Positions 6,541 through 14,085 of a stretch of DNA of 29,102 nucleotides are shown here, piece after piece. Below the pieces are notes generated by a model that did no database searches, was not told the DNA's origin, and saw only the letters and a program-made list of their open reading frames with translations. The stretch lies in assembly GCA_028275145.1 (NCBI GenBank), contig JAQCNG010000197.1, positions 1 to 29,102 of the forward strand. Direction: 5' to 3'. Numbering within the stretch: the stretch's first letter is position 1; every line of letters starts with the position of its first letter. The stretch is from Halovenus sp. Its GTDB lineage: Archaea > Halobacteriota > Halobacteria > Halobacteriales > Haloarculaceae. The position numbers and the translations under genes are program-made.

Positions 6541-6549
6541 AATAATAAA
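6541..6549 (-). promoter_or_regulatory. TATA-like box for tRNA-Arg
   Basis: On the minus strand it reads tttattatt, centred about 29 nt before the first base of the mature tRNA. This is the usual archaeal spacing. Confidence 0.6.
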
Positions 6550-6682
6550 CGCACGGATTGCCCACGCGCAGTACCCGTAGCCGGTACGGGGCGTGCGGTC
6601 GGGCAACACACAGCACAAAATCGGCGCGACAGGGCCGCTCGACCGCGTACACACCGGTTAGAGGCGTCCTCGAACGGGAAAG

Positions 6683-6689
6683 CTTATGA
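6683..6689 (+). promoter_or_regulatory. TATA-like box for the histone-fold gene
   Basis: The sequence cttatga is centred 29 nt before the ATG at 6715, which implies a leaderless mRNA and fixes the start of this very short gene. Confidence 0.5.
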
Positions 6690-6714
6690 ATCGGCTCGGG
6701 ATAAGACCCGGTGT

Positions 6715-6882
6715 ATGGCAGACCTGATTGTCAAAGCCGCCGTGAAAGAAGAGCTCGAGGAGATGAACGTCGCGTCTGACTTCTACGCTGCACTCGACGA
6801 CGAGGTCGAGGAACTGCTGGCCGATGCCGCCCGCCGAGCGGAGGACAACGACCGGAAGACGGTACAGCCCCGCGACCTGTAA
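6715..6882 (+). CDS. 55-residue histone-fold (DUF1931-like) DNA-binding protein
   Basis: The product starts MADLIVKAAVKEELEEMN and ends RKTVQPRDL. It is entirely helical in appearance: a short first helix (LIVKAAVKEEL), a long central helix (VASDFYAALDDEVEELLADAARRAEDN) and the start of a third after KTVQPRD, the turn typical of histone folds. Small single-fold proteins of this kind are common in haloarchaea, often annotated as NFYB/HAP3-like or DUF1931, and are thought to dimerise and bind DNA or act as transcription factors. The frame is open upstream to 6532, but that part translates into Arg-rich, unlikely protein and the promoter lies inside it, so the ATG at 6715 is preferred. The gene is monocistronic, between tRNA-Arg and a convergent gene. 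Confidence 0.85.
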   Translation: MADLIVKAAVKEELEEMNVASDFYAALDDEVEELLADAARRAEDNDRKTVQPRDL

Positions 6883-7028
6883 CTCCCTCCGGACAGACAC
6901 CTCCGGGTCTACGATTTTTCGAACACCTGTGTCGCCACACAGTCACGGCCACCAGAGGGTGTTGCTCACGGACACTGTGCTGTGAGTTCACGTCGACGAC
7001 GCGACAGTACGAGAATCGGACGCCCTGG

Positions 7029-9074
7029 TCAGGGGGCCGCAGCGGAGAGCTCCGTTGCGAGCGCGTCGAGCAGCGCCTTTCTGGCCGCCTCACGTTCACC
7101 GGCGAGGAACTCGATGCGGCCGTCGCGGGCCCCGCGTGCATCGAGCGCAGCCTCGGGTGCGCGCTCGCGAGCGGCCGCGGCGACACCGTCGACGTCCAGG
7201 TCGTCAGCACCGCGCACGAGACACTCGTCTGTGTCGAGCCCGACCAGTGCGGCCGCATCCTCGCGGCGACCCAGTTCGTCGAGCAACAGCGCTGTCGGCG
7301 GGAACTCGTACTGGTGGGTGTACGCCTCCGTGTCGAGCAGGAGCACCGTCCGGCCGTTCAGGGAGTGGCGCTCGAGATTCGCCCGTGCCGTGTCGATGGC
7401 CGACTCCATGCGGGTCCGGTACTGCTCGCTGACCTGCTCGGCCAGTCCCACGTCGGCGTCGTCGTTGAACAGGAGGTCCGCGACGAGTTCGCGCTTGTCC
7501 TCGTAGGCCTGGTAGTGGGCCACGAGCGCGAGTGCCTCGCGCACCACCCGACTCTCCTCGGTGTCGTAGCCGGCCGCGGCCGCGAGGTCGGTGTAGACGT
7601 CCGTGGCCTCGCTCCAGGCGCTCACCGCCGGAAGATGCCGGAGTTGCTCGTGAACGTCGGGGTTGACCGTGGCGGCGACGGCCCCGGCCAGTGCAGTCGA
7701 GAACGTCGGCTCCTCGGGCGCGAGCGTCAGGTCGGCCACATCGCCGACAGCGGCCTCGACGGGTCGGTCGTCGACGACGACCCGCTGAGCGCCGTAGACC
7801 CCGAGCAGGTCGAGCGCGTCGACGGATTCGGGCGACCCGGCACCGACGAACACGAACAGCGGCACCGGTTCGTCGTGGCGCTGCTCGGCGGAGAGCATCG
7901 TGGTCACGTCCCGGGTGGCGTCGTCCATGTCGTACACAGAGCCCTCCAGCGGGCGGCGCTCGAACATGTGGTACTCGGCGTCGCCCTCGCCGTGGTGGTC
8001 ACGGACGAGCGGGAGCGTCGCCCGCTCGATTGCGGCCCCCGCCACGTAGCCATCGACGGTGCCGGCGTGACGGACCACTACCGGCCGCCCCTCGATGACT
8101 GCCCGGCGAATCGCCGCCGCAACGTCCGCTATCTCGTCGGTGAGTCCTTCCACAGCGGGGTCCTCACCGAGCGTCTCGACAGTGTCCGGCCGGGCGCGCT
8201 CGACCAGCGCCTCCTGCATGCGCTCGGCCACCGCGTCGCCTTCTTCCGCCGTCAGCGCGTCGAGCGTCTCTGTTTCGACCTGCAACGCGCCGCGGTGGTT
8301 CTCCGGTTCGCCATCGAGACGCACGACATCGCCCTCGTCGACCTCGGGGTAGGCACGCACACCGGCCTCCTCGAAGGCCGCACACTCGACGCTGTCTGTC
8401 TCGTCTCGCAGTGTGAACACGGTCGGTCCGCTGGTCTGGTGGGCCTCGACGATCTCCCCCTCCAGACGGACCCGCTCGCCGACGAACTCCTCGAGTTCCG
8501 CCACTGTCACGGGTGTCGGTTCGCCCCGTTCCTCGCGCTCGATTTCGCCGTCCGGGTCGCCCGACTCCGACGTTGTTTCCTCCGCTGTGCCGTTGCCCGA
8601 CCCACCGGAGGCGTCCGGAGACCCGTCGGCATCCCCGGCGTCCGCGGGGACTGTCGTCTTGACCACCCCCTCGCTTCCCGACTCTTCGGGGTCGAGAAGT
8701 TGCTCCTCGTCGGCGTCGGGGTCGTCCACGAGTGCGCCACGGAACCGGGAGCGGTCCTGTCGGATGGACCAACTCAGGTCGACGTTCCCGTTGTCTCTGA
8801 CGTTGTTTACCTGGACGTACACCGTCTCGCCCGGGTCGAGGTCGATGCTCTCGAGGCGACTGTCGAGTTCGCTCCGGTGGAGCAGACCGGTCACCGATTC
8901 GCCGATATCGACGAAGATGCCGAAGTCGGCGAACCCGTCGACCGTTCCGCGGTAGTACCGGTTCGTCGTCAACTCGTCCGGGTCGGTCCCGCGGAACTCG
9001 AAGACGACATCCTCCTCGTGAAGCGTACAGACACGGCCGTCGGCAGATGTGCCACAGATGATGCACGAAGCCAT
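7029..9074 (-). CDS. S1/OB-fold DHH-type (RecJ-like) nucleic-acid protein
   Basis: 681 residues from the ATG at 9074; a longer frame exists but MASCIICG is the natural start. The N-terminus holds a small Cys cluster (CIICG, then CTLH). An S1 RNA-binding domain follows (YYRGTVDGFADFGIFVDIGESVTGLLHRSEL, about residues 38-107), then an acidic, disordered-looking linker (about 108-190). An OB domain (RVRLEGEIVEAHQTSGPTVFTLRD, about 190-275) precedes a DHH-type core beginning at IEGRPVVVRHAGTVDGYVAGAAIERA. The order resembles the archaeal RecJ-like COG1107 group. The motif normally reading H-x-D-x-DG is here HAGTVDG, and no DHH triplet is seen (VVVDDRP in that place), so nuclease activity is doubtful. 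Likely roles are RNA or DNA binding in repair, replication or RNA decay. Confidence 0.75.
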   Translation of the reverse strand: MASCIICGTSADGRVCTLHEEDVVFEFRGTDPDELTTNRYYRGTVDGFADFGIFVDIGESVTGLLHRSELDSRLESIDLDPGETVYVQVNNVRDNGNVDLSWSIRQDRSRFRGALVDDPDADEEQLLDPEESGSEGVVKTTVPADAGDADGSPDASGGSGNGTAEETTSESGDPDGEIEREERGEPTPVTVAELEEFVGERVRLEGEIVEAHQTSGPTVFTLRDETDSVECAAFEEAGVRAYPEVDEGDVVRLDGEPENHRGALQVETETLDALTAEEGDAVAERMQEALVERARPDTVETLGEDPAVEGLTDEIADVAAAIRRAVIEGRPVVVRHAGTVDGYVAGAAIERATLPLVRDHHGEGDAEYHMFERRPLEGSVYDMDDATRDVTTMLSAEQRHDEPVPLFVFVGAGSPESVDALDLLGVYGAQRVVVDDRPVEAAVGDVADLTLAPEEPTFSTALAGAVAATVNPDVHEQLRHLPAVSAWSEATDVYTDLAAAAGYDTEESRVVREALALVAHYQAYEDKRELVADLLFNDDADVGLAEQVSEQYRTRMESAIDTARANLERHSLNGRTVLLLDTEAYTHQYEFPPTALLLDELGRREDAAALVGLDTDECLVRGADDLDVDGVAAAARERAPEAALDARGARDGRIEFLAGEREAARKALLDALATELSAAAP

Positions 9075-9205
9075 TGTAGAAGTGAAGTGTACCCGGCCTA
9101 AAACTGTTGTCGAATCCGTTTCGTGACGCCGTCGGGAGGCCACCGCGTTCTGTTGCCCGGCGAGACACTCCCGTGGACGGCCACGACGGCCCCCGACGGG
9201 CGATG

Positions 9206-9835
9206 TTACTCGACGACAGCGGCGTCGTCGGCGGGTTCCAGGCGGGCGAGCGGGAACGCGTACCGGCGGGGGTCGTCCCGGCGGGCAACGTCGGCGGCGT
9301 AGACGGCTTCGACGACCGGGTCTCCGGGCGGGTACCCGTTGTTCGAGGGGTGGGTCGCGACGGTGGTCTCTGTCGCGGCAATCTCCACCTCGTCGGCGCG
9401 CTGGGGTGAGACTCTGACCACCACCAGACGGTCGCCCGTCTCCCGGTCGAGAACAATATCACCGGGGTCGACGCCACAGGCCGGACAGAGCACCGGTGGC
9501 TCCCCGGCGGGGTCCGTCTCCGCGCCACAGGAGCAACAGGTGGGGTGTTCGCCCGGTGGCGGCACGCGACCGGTGGTGATCTCCAGCGCCACCCGGCGGA
9601 GGTGCTTGCAGGTCTCGTCGCGCATCTGGGCGTCCGGACAGCTACACGACCCCTCGGCAGGGTCGACGACGTAGCGCGCCCCGCTCTGACTGTCGACTGC
9701 GTACGTCTCGCCGAGCGGGTGGACGGCCATGCGCTCGGTCCAGGCGCGCAGACCGCGCTCCGAGAGCGTGCCCGGGTCGGGTGCGAGTGCGACCAGTTCG
9801 TCGGTCGCGGGTGGTGGAGCCTGACTCATCTGCAT
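9206..9835 (-). CDS. SWIM zinc-finger protein
   Basis: 209 residues if started at the ATG at 9835; another ATG lies two codons later at 9829, and the frame extends to 9889. The SWIM motif is clear: CSC (Cys64, Cys66) and CKH (Cys76, His78), the CxCxnCxH arrangement that binds zinc and takes part in DNA or protein contacts. A second zinc site is probable from CCSCG (100-103) and CPAC (117-120). The rest is mixed beta structure (DIVLDRETGDRLVVVRVSP) with no enzyme motif. An AT-rich box (ttcaatacgt, 9861-9870) is centred 30 nt before 9835 and supports that start. Haloarchaea carry many such stand-alone SWIM proteins; none with a known function comes to mind. The gene is divergent from a small membrane protein. 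Confidence 0.8.
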   Translation of the reverse strand: MQMSQAPPPATDELVALAPDPGTLSERGLRAWTERMAVHPLGETYAVDSQSGARYVVDPAEGSCSCPDAQMRDETCKHLRRVALEITTGRVPPPGEHPTCCSCGAETDPAGEPPVLCPACGVDPGDIVLDRETGDRLVVVRVSPQRADEVEIAATETTVATHPSNNGYPPGDPVVEAVYAADVARRDDPRRYAFPLARLEPADDAAVVE

Positions 9836-9903
9836 CGGACGCAGCTTGTTTGCTGTCTCGTTCAATACGTTGATAGGTGCTCCAGGCACCTAACTGATTC
9901 GGT

Positions 9904-9939
9904 GACTGTGACAGTCGTGTTGTCTGCCGGGCCCAGACA
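9904..9939. repeat. Two adjacent hairpins in the divergent intergenic region
   Basis: GACTG-TGA-CAGTC (9904-9916) is followed by TGTCTG-N7-CAGACA (9921-9939). They lie between the divergent promoters of the SWIM gene and the membrane-protein gene, so they could be operators. The second shares its TGTCTG/CAGACA core with hairpins in the tnpB remnant. Confidence 0.45.
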
Positions 9940-9952
9940 GTCAGTACGCAAC

Positions 9953-9960
9953 CCTTTTGA
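9953..9960 (+). promoter_or_regulatory. TATA-like box for the membrane protein at 9984
   Basis: The sequence ccttttga is centred about 28 nt upstream of the ATG at 9984, which fits a leaderless transcript. Confidence 0.45.
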
Positions 9961-9983
9961 CCGCTCCTCTAAAAATCGCGGAC

Positions 9984-10505
9984 ATGGAACTGGAGCGGGA
10001 CCTCGTCGTGCAGGTCGGTATCACGGTTGCGGTCGTGGCGCTCTTTGTCCTCGCGCTCGCGGTCCTCAGCACCGCCTACGGTGACGAGGTGACCGTCGAC
10101 GAGCGGTCGCTCAACGGCAGTATCGACGGCACCTACGAGGGTGACATCGCAGACGGTGCGGTGACACTCGCGTTCGATGGAACATACAGCAACAACGTCG
10201 AGGTGAGTCTGGACGGCACTGTCGAGGGCACCGTCGAGAACGGAACCCTGACCGGGGCCACCTTCGAGGGTGAGGTCAGCGGCGCAATCGACGGCAACGC
10301 CACCGGGACTATCACCGACGCCCAGCTCGACCAGGAGTCGCTGAAACTGGAGGGTCAGTTCGACGGGACGGCGACCGGAACAACCGCGAACGACCTGAGC
10401 GCTGACGGCGGCATTCTGCTCCTCGGACTTCTGGGGGCGTTCATCGTCGCGATGCCGGCGTTTGGCTATCTCATCCAGCGACTCAAATCCGACGACGAGG
10501 AGTGA
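9984..10505 (+). CDS. Membrane protein with a beta-repeat extracytoplasmic domain
   Basis: 173 residues. One hydrophobic helix near the N-terminus (VGITVAVVALFVLALAVLSTAY) and one near the C-terminus (GGILLLGLLGAFIVAMPAFGYLI) flank about 105 residues that probably face outside. This middle part alternates short strands in a loose pattern of D/N-G-T/S turns: GSIDGTYEGDI, LDGTVEGTVENGTLTGATFEGEVSGAIDGNATGTI. It resembles a small beta-helix or polymer-forming (bactofilin-like) fold, but I cannot assign a family. No enzyme motif is visible. The start was chosen at the first ATG in front of the hydrophobic segment. A second small membrane-protein gene follows after 39 nt with its own promoter. Confidence 0.75.
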   Translation: MELERDLVVQVGITVAVVALFVLALAVLSTAYGDEVTVDERSLNGSIDGTYEGDIADGAVTLAFDGTYSNNVEVSLDGTVEGTVENGTLTGATFEGEVSGAIDGNATGTITDAQLDQESLKLEGQFDGTATGTTANDLSADGGILLLGLLGAFIVAMPAFGYLIQRLKSDDEE

Positions 10506-10514
10506 CCGGCAGGG

Positions 10515-10522
10515 GTTTTTAG
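10515..10522 (+). promoter_or_regulatory. TATA-like box for the gene at 10545
   Basis: The sequence gtttttag is centred 26-27 nt before the ATG at 10545. This indicates a leaderless transcript independent of the upstream gene. Confidence 0.5.
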
Positions 10523-10544
10523 CCTGTGGTCACAAACCACCCGT

Positions 10545-10874
10545 ATGGTCGAGCCAGTGCTCGTTCTCAACGCTGCGCTGATACTGCTGACGCTTCTCAC
10601 GATGGCGGGGTACGCCTATCTCGACGCACCCGAGTACGATATGAACCCCACGAAGTGGGCCGCAATCTCGTTTTTCATCCCGCTGTTCGGCTTTTTCGCC
10701 TACATCTTCGAGCGCGACGAGCGCAAACCCGACCCCGACAACGACCGTGAGGATATGTTCGTCGACGGCCCGTTCAAGGTGCACAAGTCCCGGGCCGACG
10801 ACGTCTCCTGGGTGTCAGACCCCGACGAGGGCGCCGGTGGCGACACCGAAACCGGCGACGAGAACCAGAGCTAA
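10545..10874 (+). CDS. Small two-helix membrane protein with acidic tail
   Basis: 109 residues. Helix 1 is LVLNAALILLTLLTMAGYAYL (about 5-25) and helix 2 is WAAISFFIPLFGFFAYIF (about 38-55). A short DAPEYDMNPTK loop joins them, so both ends probably lie on the same side. The remaining half is hydrophilic and very acidic (DPDEGAGGDTETGDENQS), typical of a haloarchaeal cytoplasmic tail. I recognise no family function; the proline pair and the ERDERKPDPDNDRED stretch resemble conserved haloarchaeal hypothetical proteins. It is convergent with the FAD-dependent oxidoreductase gene, with 42 nt between stops. Confidence 0.75.
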   Translation: MVEPVLVLNAALILLTLLTMAGYAYLDAPEYDMNPTKWAAISFFIPLFGFFAYIFERDERKPDPDNDREDMFVDGPFKVHKSRADDVSWVSDPDEGAGGDTETGDENQS

Positions 10875-10916
10875 CTCCCTCGGTTCGGGCGCGACCACCA
10901 AACCGTCACACGGGGT

Positions 10917-11489
10917 TCAGTCGTCGCCGAAGGTTGCCTCCGCGTCGGCCGGCACGTCGAAGTCGTGGAAGTGCTCGCCGCGCTCTCTCGTGAGGATGTT
11001 CAGCGCCGCCGACGCGCCGTCGCCCGCGGAGATAACCGCCTGCCACTCCTCGGCCCGGACCATCGCACCGGTGGCGTAGGCGTCGTCGACACTGGTTTCC
11101 ATTGTCACGTCCACGTCGACCACGTCGCCGTCGAACTCACAGCCGAGTGTCTCGGCCAGTTCGCGGTTCGCACCGGTCGCCAGCACCACGTAATCGGCTT
11201 CGACGTCACCGTCGTCTGTCGTGACGGTGAACCCCTCCGCCTCGGAGGAGACGTCGGTCACCTCGACACCCTGTTCGCGCGTCACCCCGAAGCTATCGAC
11301 CTGCGCCCGGAGTGTCTCCAGGTAGGCCGTCCCGTCGACCGAACCGATACCGGGGTAGTTGAACAGGTGTGCTTTGTGCATCCAGGTGTCGTCGGTGTCG
11401 AAGACTGTCGCCTCTTGACCGTTCTTCTGGAGGAACAGGCCTGCAGTCAGGCCGGCGGGACCACCGCCGACGATTGCTACATCTGCCAT
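10917..11489 (-). CDS. Short FAD/NAD(P)-binding oxidoreductase (thioredoxin-reductase-like)
   Basis: 190 residues from the ATG at 11489. An upstream ATG at 11510 adds seven residues but overlaps the promoter. The N-terminus is a Rossmann dinucleotide-binding motif (VAIVGGGPAGLTAGLFLQKNG, then an acidic VFDTD) for FAD. Further on, DYVVLATGA and the terminal DVTMETSVDDAYATGAMVRAEEWQAVISAGDGASAALNIL match the ATG and final GD motifs of thioredoxin-reductase-like flavoproteins. It is far shorter than the usual 300 or so residues: the separate NAD(P)H domain is missing. Only one cysteine (GCEFD) is present, so the CxxC disulphide is absent and thioredoxin reduction is unlikely. Short versions of this kind occur in haloarchaea. 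Electron donor and substrate are unknown. Confidence 0.8.
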   Translation of the reverse strand: MADVAIVGGGPAGLTAGLFLQKNGQEATVFDTDDTWMHKAHLFNYPGIGSVDGTAYLETLRAQVDSFGVTREQGVEVTDVSSEAEGFTVTTDDGDVEADYVVLATGANRELAETLGCEFDGDVVDVDVTMETSVDDAYATGAMVRAEEWQAVISAGDGASAALNILTRERGEHFHDFDVPADAEATFGDD

Positions 11490-11511
11490 GTCCGGACTAA
11501 CGACCGGCATC

Positions 11512-11519
11512 CACTTAAC
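11512..11519 (-). promoter_or_regulatory. TATA-like box for the oxidoreductase gene
   Basis: The minus strand reads gttaagtg, centred 27 nt before the ATG at 11489. It ends 4 nt before the MITE-like inverted repeat, so that element sits directly upstream of this promoter. Confidence 0.5.
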
Positions 11520-11523
11520 TGTG

Positions 11524-11603
11524 ATACTGTCGGCTGTAACTTCGTGGAACGATTCAGCACCTCGGGGTGTCGAAACATGCCATGGGCTTACAGCCGACAG
11601 TAT
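11524..11603. mobile_element. 80-bp MITE-like element with perfect 16-bp inverted repeats
   Basis: The 16-nt arm at 11524-11539 (atactgtcggctgtaa) is matched by its exact reverse complement at 11588-11603, with 48 bp between. If the repeat proper is CTGTCGGCTGTAA, both sides are flanked by TA, as after insertion of IS630/mariner-type elements. The interior has a small CACC/GGTG hairpin and no coding capacity. It lies between the end of one minus-strand gene and the promoter of the next. It could instead be a large terminator hairpin for the upstream gene. Confidence 0.6.
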
Positions 11604-11627
11604 GAACCGGTTTTCCGCTCGGATACC

Positions 11628-12083
11628 CTACCGAACGAGGTTCTCCCGGAGCGTTCGCATCCGGTCGGCGGATTCGGGTCTGTTGTCCACGTCGGCCAGG
11701 TGCTCGGCCGCCTCGAGCGTCCGGACCGAGTCGTCCAGAAAGGAGAGGATGTCGCCGGGGTAGGCGTACAGCATGTAGTCGTCGCTCATCACGTCGACGA
11801 CTGCCTGCGGACCGAGCCCCTGCTCGCGGAGCTCCAGCAGGTACCGGACGAACTTCCGCTCGGGACAGCCACAGTGGGGGTTGGCCTCACAGCTACAGTC
11901 CATGAAATCCTCGGCAAAGTCGAGCACCCGGTCGCGGGTCGCCTCGTCGAGTTTCTGCAGTCCCTCACCCTGATACAGAATGTCCATCGTCGCCCCGCTG
12001 AACGCGCCTTTCGGGAACGACCGCTCGAGCTGGGAGGCGAGCTGGCGGTGGTTTTTCACGTAGATCTTGTCGGTAACGGCCAC
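11628..12083 (-). CDS. Cys-cluster protein resembling haloarchaeal DUF5814
   Basis: 151 residues from a GTG at 12083; this start is supported by an AT-containing box (cgactaacac, about 12105-12114) centred some 26 nt upstream. The sequence AVTDKIYVKNHRQLASQL, followed by GAFSGATMDILYQGEGL, is familiar from a conserved haloarchaeal family annotated DUF5814, found alone or at the end of superfamily II helicases; I make this link from memory. Cys63, Cys65, Cys71 and Cys73 form a compact CSC-x5-CGC cluster able to bind zinc or an Fe-S centre. The rest is helical (ERKFVRYLLELREQGLGPQAVVDVM). No helicase motor is present here. The partner and function are unknown. The MITE-like element lies 24 nt beyond its stop codon. 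Confidence 0.7.
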   Translation of the reverse strand: MAVTDKIYVKNHRQLASQLERSFPKGAFSGATMDILYQGEGLQKLDEATRDRVLDFAEDFMDCSCEANPHCGCPERKFVRYLLELREQGLGPQAVVDVMSDDYMLYAYPGDILSFLDDSVRTLEAAEHLADVDNRPESADRMRTLRENLVR

Positions 12084-12199
12084 ACCCCACTGTACCCGCC
12101 TGAGCGACTAACACCTGTCGGTAGCGAGCACCGCGGTCAGACGGGATAGTCCGGTCCGAGCAACCGACAGTACAGGCGGGAGAGTCGGCAGACACCACC

Positions 12200-13762
12200 T
12201 CAGCAGAGCAGCAGGTACAGCCAGTAGGGCAGTTGGACGATGCCGTCGCCGAGATGCTCGACGGGTCGCCCCTCCCGGACAGTGTCGCTGGTGAGCAAGA
12301 GCCCGAGCGGTGTGTCGTAGCTCCGCCTGAACTCGCGGAGGGCCGCCAGCGAGTCGTCCCGCTCGCGGGACTGGTAGGCCATCCCGATTGGGACGGGGGT
12401 GTCACCGACCTCGAAGACGTAGTTGAGCTCCCCCTCCCGGCCGCGCCAGTACTCGACAGAGGGGGGTCTTTCCTCGCCCTGCGCGGCGTTGAGGCCGTAG
12501 GCGAACCGCATCGTGTGGTCGAACGCCGCGACGCGGGCGAGGTCGGCCTCCATCTCGAAGTCGTTCCGGACAGCCGTGGGGTCGCCGTCCGTGAGCGCGG
12601 TCACCAGCCCCGTATCGCGGAGAAACAGTTTCACCGACCTGGGACGGCTGTTGTCGTACTCGGTGATGCCGGTCAGCAGGTACAGCGCGCTCAGCGTCGG
12701 CAGATAGCTGTCGGCGATTGTCCGCCGGTCGACGTCGAACAGGTCGACCAGCTCCTGGTACCGGATGGCCTCGCTCCCCCGGTTGCGGGCCGCCAGCGCA
12801 CAGAGCCGTTCCAGGTCGGCGATCGTCTGTATCGACTCGAACCCCGGCACGTCCCGGTACAGACCGTTGCGGACATCCTCGCGCAGGCGCGTGTAGTCCT
12901 CGGTGGTCAGCGCGGCGGCCGACTCCACGACGTCGTCGCGCTCGTAACTGATGGTGCCGCCCATCGCGAGGTAGTCGACGACCTGGGACTGGATGCGGCG
13001 CGCCACGTTCGCGACGTTGTCGTATTTCCGGTTCAGTTCCGACACCAGCGGGGCCACGTCGCCGCTCCGGAGCGCCGCCGGCAGACTGTGCTCGCCGCTC
13101 CGCAGCGACGTCGGACTGGTGCGTGTCTCCCCGTTCTCGAACTCCGGATACACGGTGAAGATGTGGTCGCGGAACTTCTCGGGGAGGATGGGCTGGATGG
13201 TGTACTCACCGGGCGTCTCGGCATCCTCGAGCTCCCGCCGGACCTGTGTACCGGCCGTGGCTGTCACGGCGACGTACCGGTCCGGAGCCTCCTCGAGCAG
13301 TTCCGCCACGGGGACCCCCCACCGGTCGACTGTCGGTTTGTTCGGGTGGTCTATCTGGTGGACGTCGTCAAGCAGCAGAAACTGTGGTCCATCGGGGTCG
13401 ATACGGCCGAGAATCCGGCTCTCGTAGTACCGCACCGCCCGACGCAGCTGTCTGTCGGACTTGAGCTGGTACAGCGGGTTGGCGTCGAAGGGCAGATAGA
13501 GGAACCGCTCGGGCGCAGAGCCCGTCTCGATGCACCGGTGGACGAACTGGTGAAGCAGTGTCGTCTTGCCGACGCCCTGCCGGCCGACGAGCCCAAGCAA
13601 TCGCTGGTCCTCGAACTGGCTGTCCGGCTCTCCGGGGCGGACGAGATTGTAGAAGTCGCTCTTCTCGCGTGACGGGAGTGAGAACGCCTCCGTGCCACTC
13701 TCCCACCACCTGTTGTGGCTGTGGAGCGCCTGCACGAGCGCGTCACTCGCGTCTACTGCCAT
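12200..13762 (-). CDS. AAA ATPase of the archaeal DUF4143-like group
   Basis: 520 residues from the ATG at 13762; the frame is open to 13843 but a promoter box lies between. Walker A is GRQGVGKT (60-67), Walker B is FLLLDDVHQID (about 128-138) and VAVTATAGTQ is a likely sensor-1 segment. Then come an archaeal-ATPase helical region (ERLCALAARNRGSEAIRYQELVDLFDVDRRTIADSYLPTLSALYLLTGI), which contains a winged-helix-like stretch, and a C-terminal part (KLFLRDTGLVTAL, EYWRGREGELNYVFEVGDTPVPIGMAY) like the DUF4143 nuclease-related fold. Such ATPases are widespread in archaea and are mostly uncharacterised; many are thought to act in conflict or mobile-element biology. It is divergent from the vWA gene across a 323-bp region, which suggests shared control or function. 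Confidence 0.8.
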   Translation of the reverse strand: MAVDASDALVQALHSHNRWWESGTEAFSLPSREKSDFYNLVRPGEPDSQFEDQRLLGLVGRQGVGKTTLLHQFVHRCIETGSAPERFLYLPFDANPLYQLKSDRQLRRAVRYYESRILGRIDPDGPQFLLLDDVHQIDHPNKPTVDRWGVPVAELLEEAPDRYVAVTATAGTQVRRELEDAETPGEYTIQPILPEKFRDHIFTVYPEFENGETRTSPTSLRSGEHSLPAALRSGDVAPLVSELNRKYDNVANVARRIQSQVVDYLAMGGTISYERDDVVESAAALTTEDYTRLREDVRNGLYRDVPGFESIQTIADLERLCALAARNRGSEAIRYQELVDLFDVDRRTIADSYLPTLSALYLLTGITEYDNSRPRSVKLFLRDTGLVTALTDGDPTAVRNDFEMEADLARVAAFDHTMRFAYGLNAAQGEERPPSVEYWRGREGELNYVFEVGDTPVPIGMAYQSRERDDSLAALREFRRSYDTPLGLLLTSDTVREGRPVEHLGDGIVQLPYWLYLLLC

Positions 13763-13783
13763 TGTTGTTCGAATCAGAACCCC

Positions 13784-13792
13784 GTTGTAATG
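13784..13792 (-). promoter_or_regulatory. TATA-like box for the AAA ATPase gene
   Basis: The minus strand reads cattacaac, centred 26-27 nt before the ATG at 13762. It supports that start and a leaderless transcript. Confidence 0.5.
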
Positions 13793-13827
13793 ACTGTTTC
13801 GCCTCGCTACTCGACAGTTCGACGATA

Positions 13828-13855
13828 GTTGTCTGTGCGACATGCGTCAGACAAC
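13828..13855. promoter_or_regulatory. Operator-like inverted repeat
   Basis: The arms GTTGTCTG and CAGACAAC are perfect 8-bp inverted repeats separated by 12 nt. Each centre is about two DNA turns from the other, as for a dimeric regulator. The position is just behind the ATPase promoter and well upstream of the vWA gene. Confidence 0.4.
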
Positions 13856-14085
13856 GGACTCAAGACCACGTCGTGGCGAGCAAAAGACACCACAGTGCAT
13901 TTTTTGTCTCGTATAGCATCTCTGGAGTATTTTTTGCCGAAGTTTTTATTACACTGGGATTCGTAGGAGACGGTGAAGAGAGAGTTGCGTTAGGTCGGGC
14001 GACCACAGACACCGTCTCGGGGGTGTGTCCGAACCGACATCGTGTTGTTGTTGATCGACCGCGAGAGCACACACGAGCCAAACAC

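Larger units (their letters stand above)
13763..14085. other. Divergent control region between ATPase and vWA genes
   Basis: These 323 bases hold no gene. They contain the ATPase promoter, a dyad (GTTGTCTG-N12-CAGACAAC, 13828-13855), the 11-bp palindrome ccacgtcgtgg at 13867-13877, and three AT-rich runs near 13901, 13929 and 13942. The last, agtttttatta, resembles a TATA box directed towards the vWA gene, but it would give a leader of about 110 nt. Confidence 0.5.

Noticed and set aside
6532..6714. N-terminal extension of the histone-fold protein
   Set aside because: It contains the TATA-like box and overlaps the tRNA promoter. The 55-residue form alone has the complete fold start.
7314..9101. 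Long plus-strand open frame of 595 codons
   Set aside because: It is the antisense shadow of the S1/OB/DHH gene. GC-rich haloarchaeal genes commonly leave the opposite strand open, and the product has no domain pattern.
12233..13672. Plus-strand open frame of 479 codons
   Set aside because: It is the antisense shadow of the AAA ATPase, which has clear Walker motifs on the minus strand.
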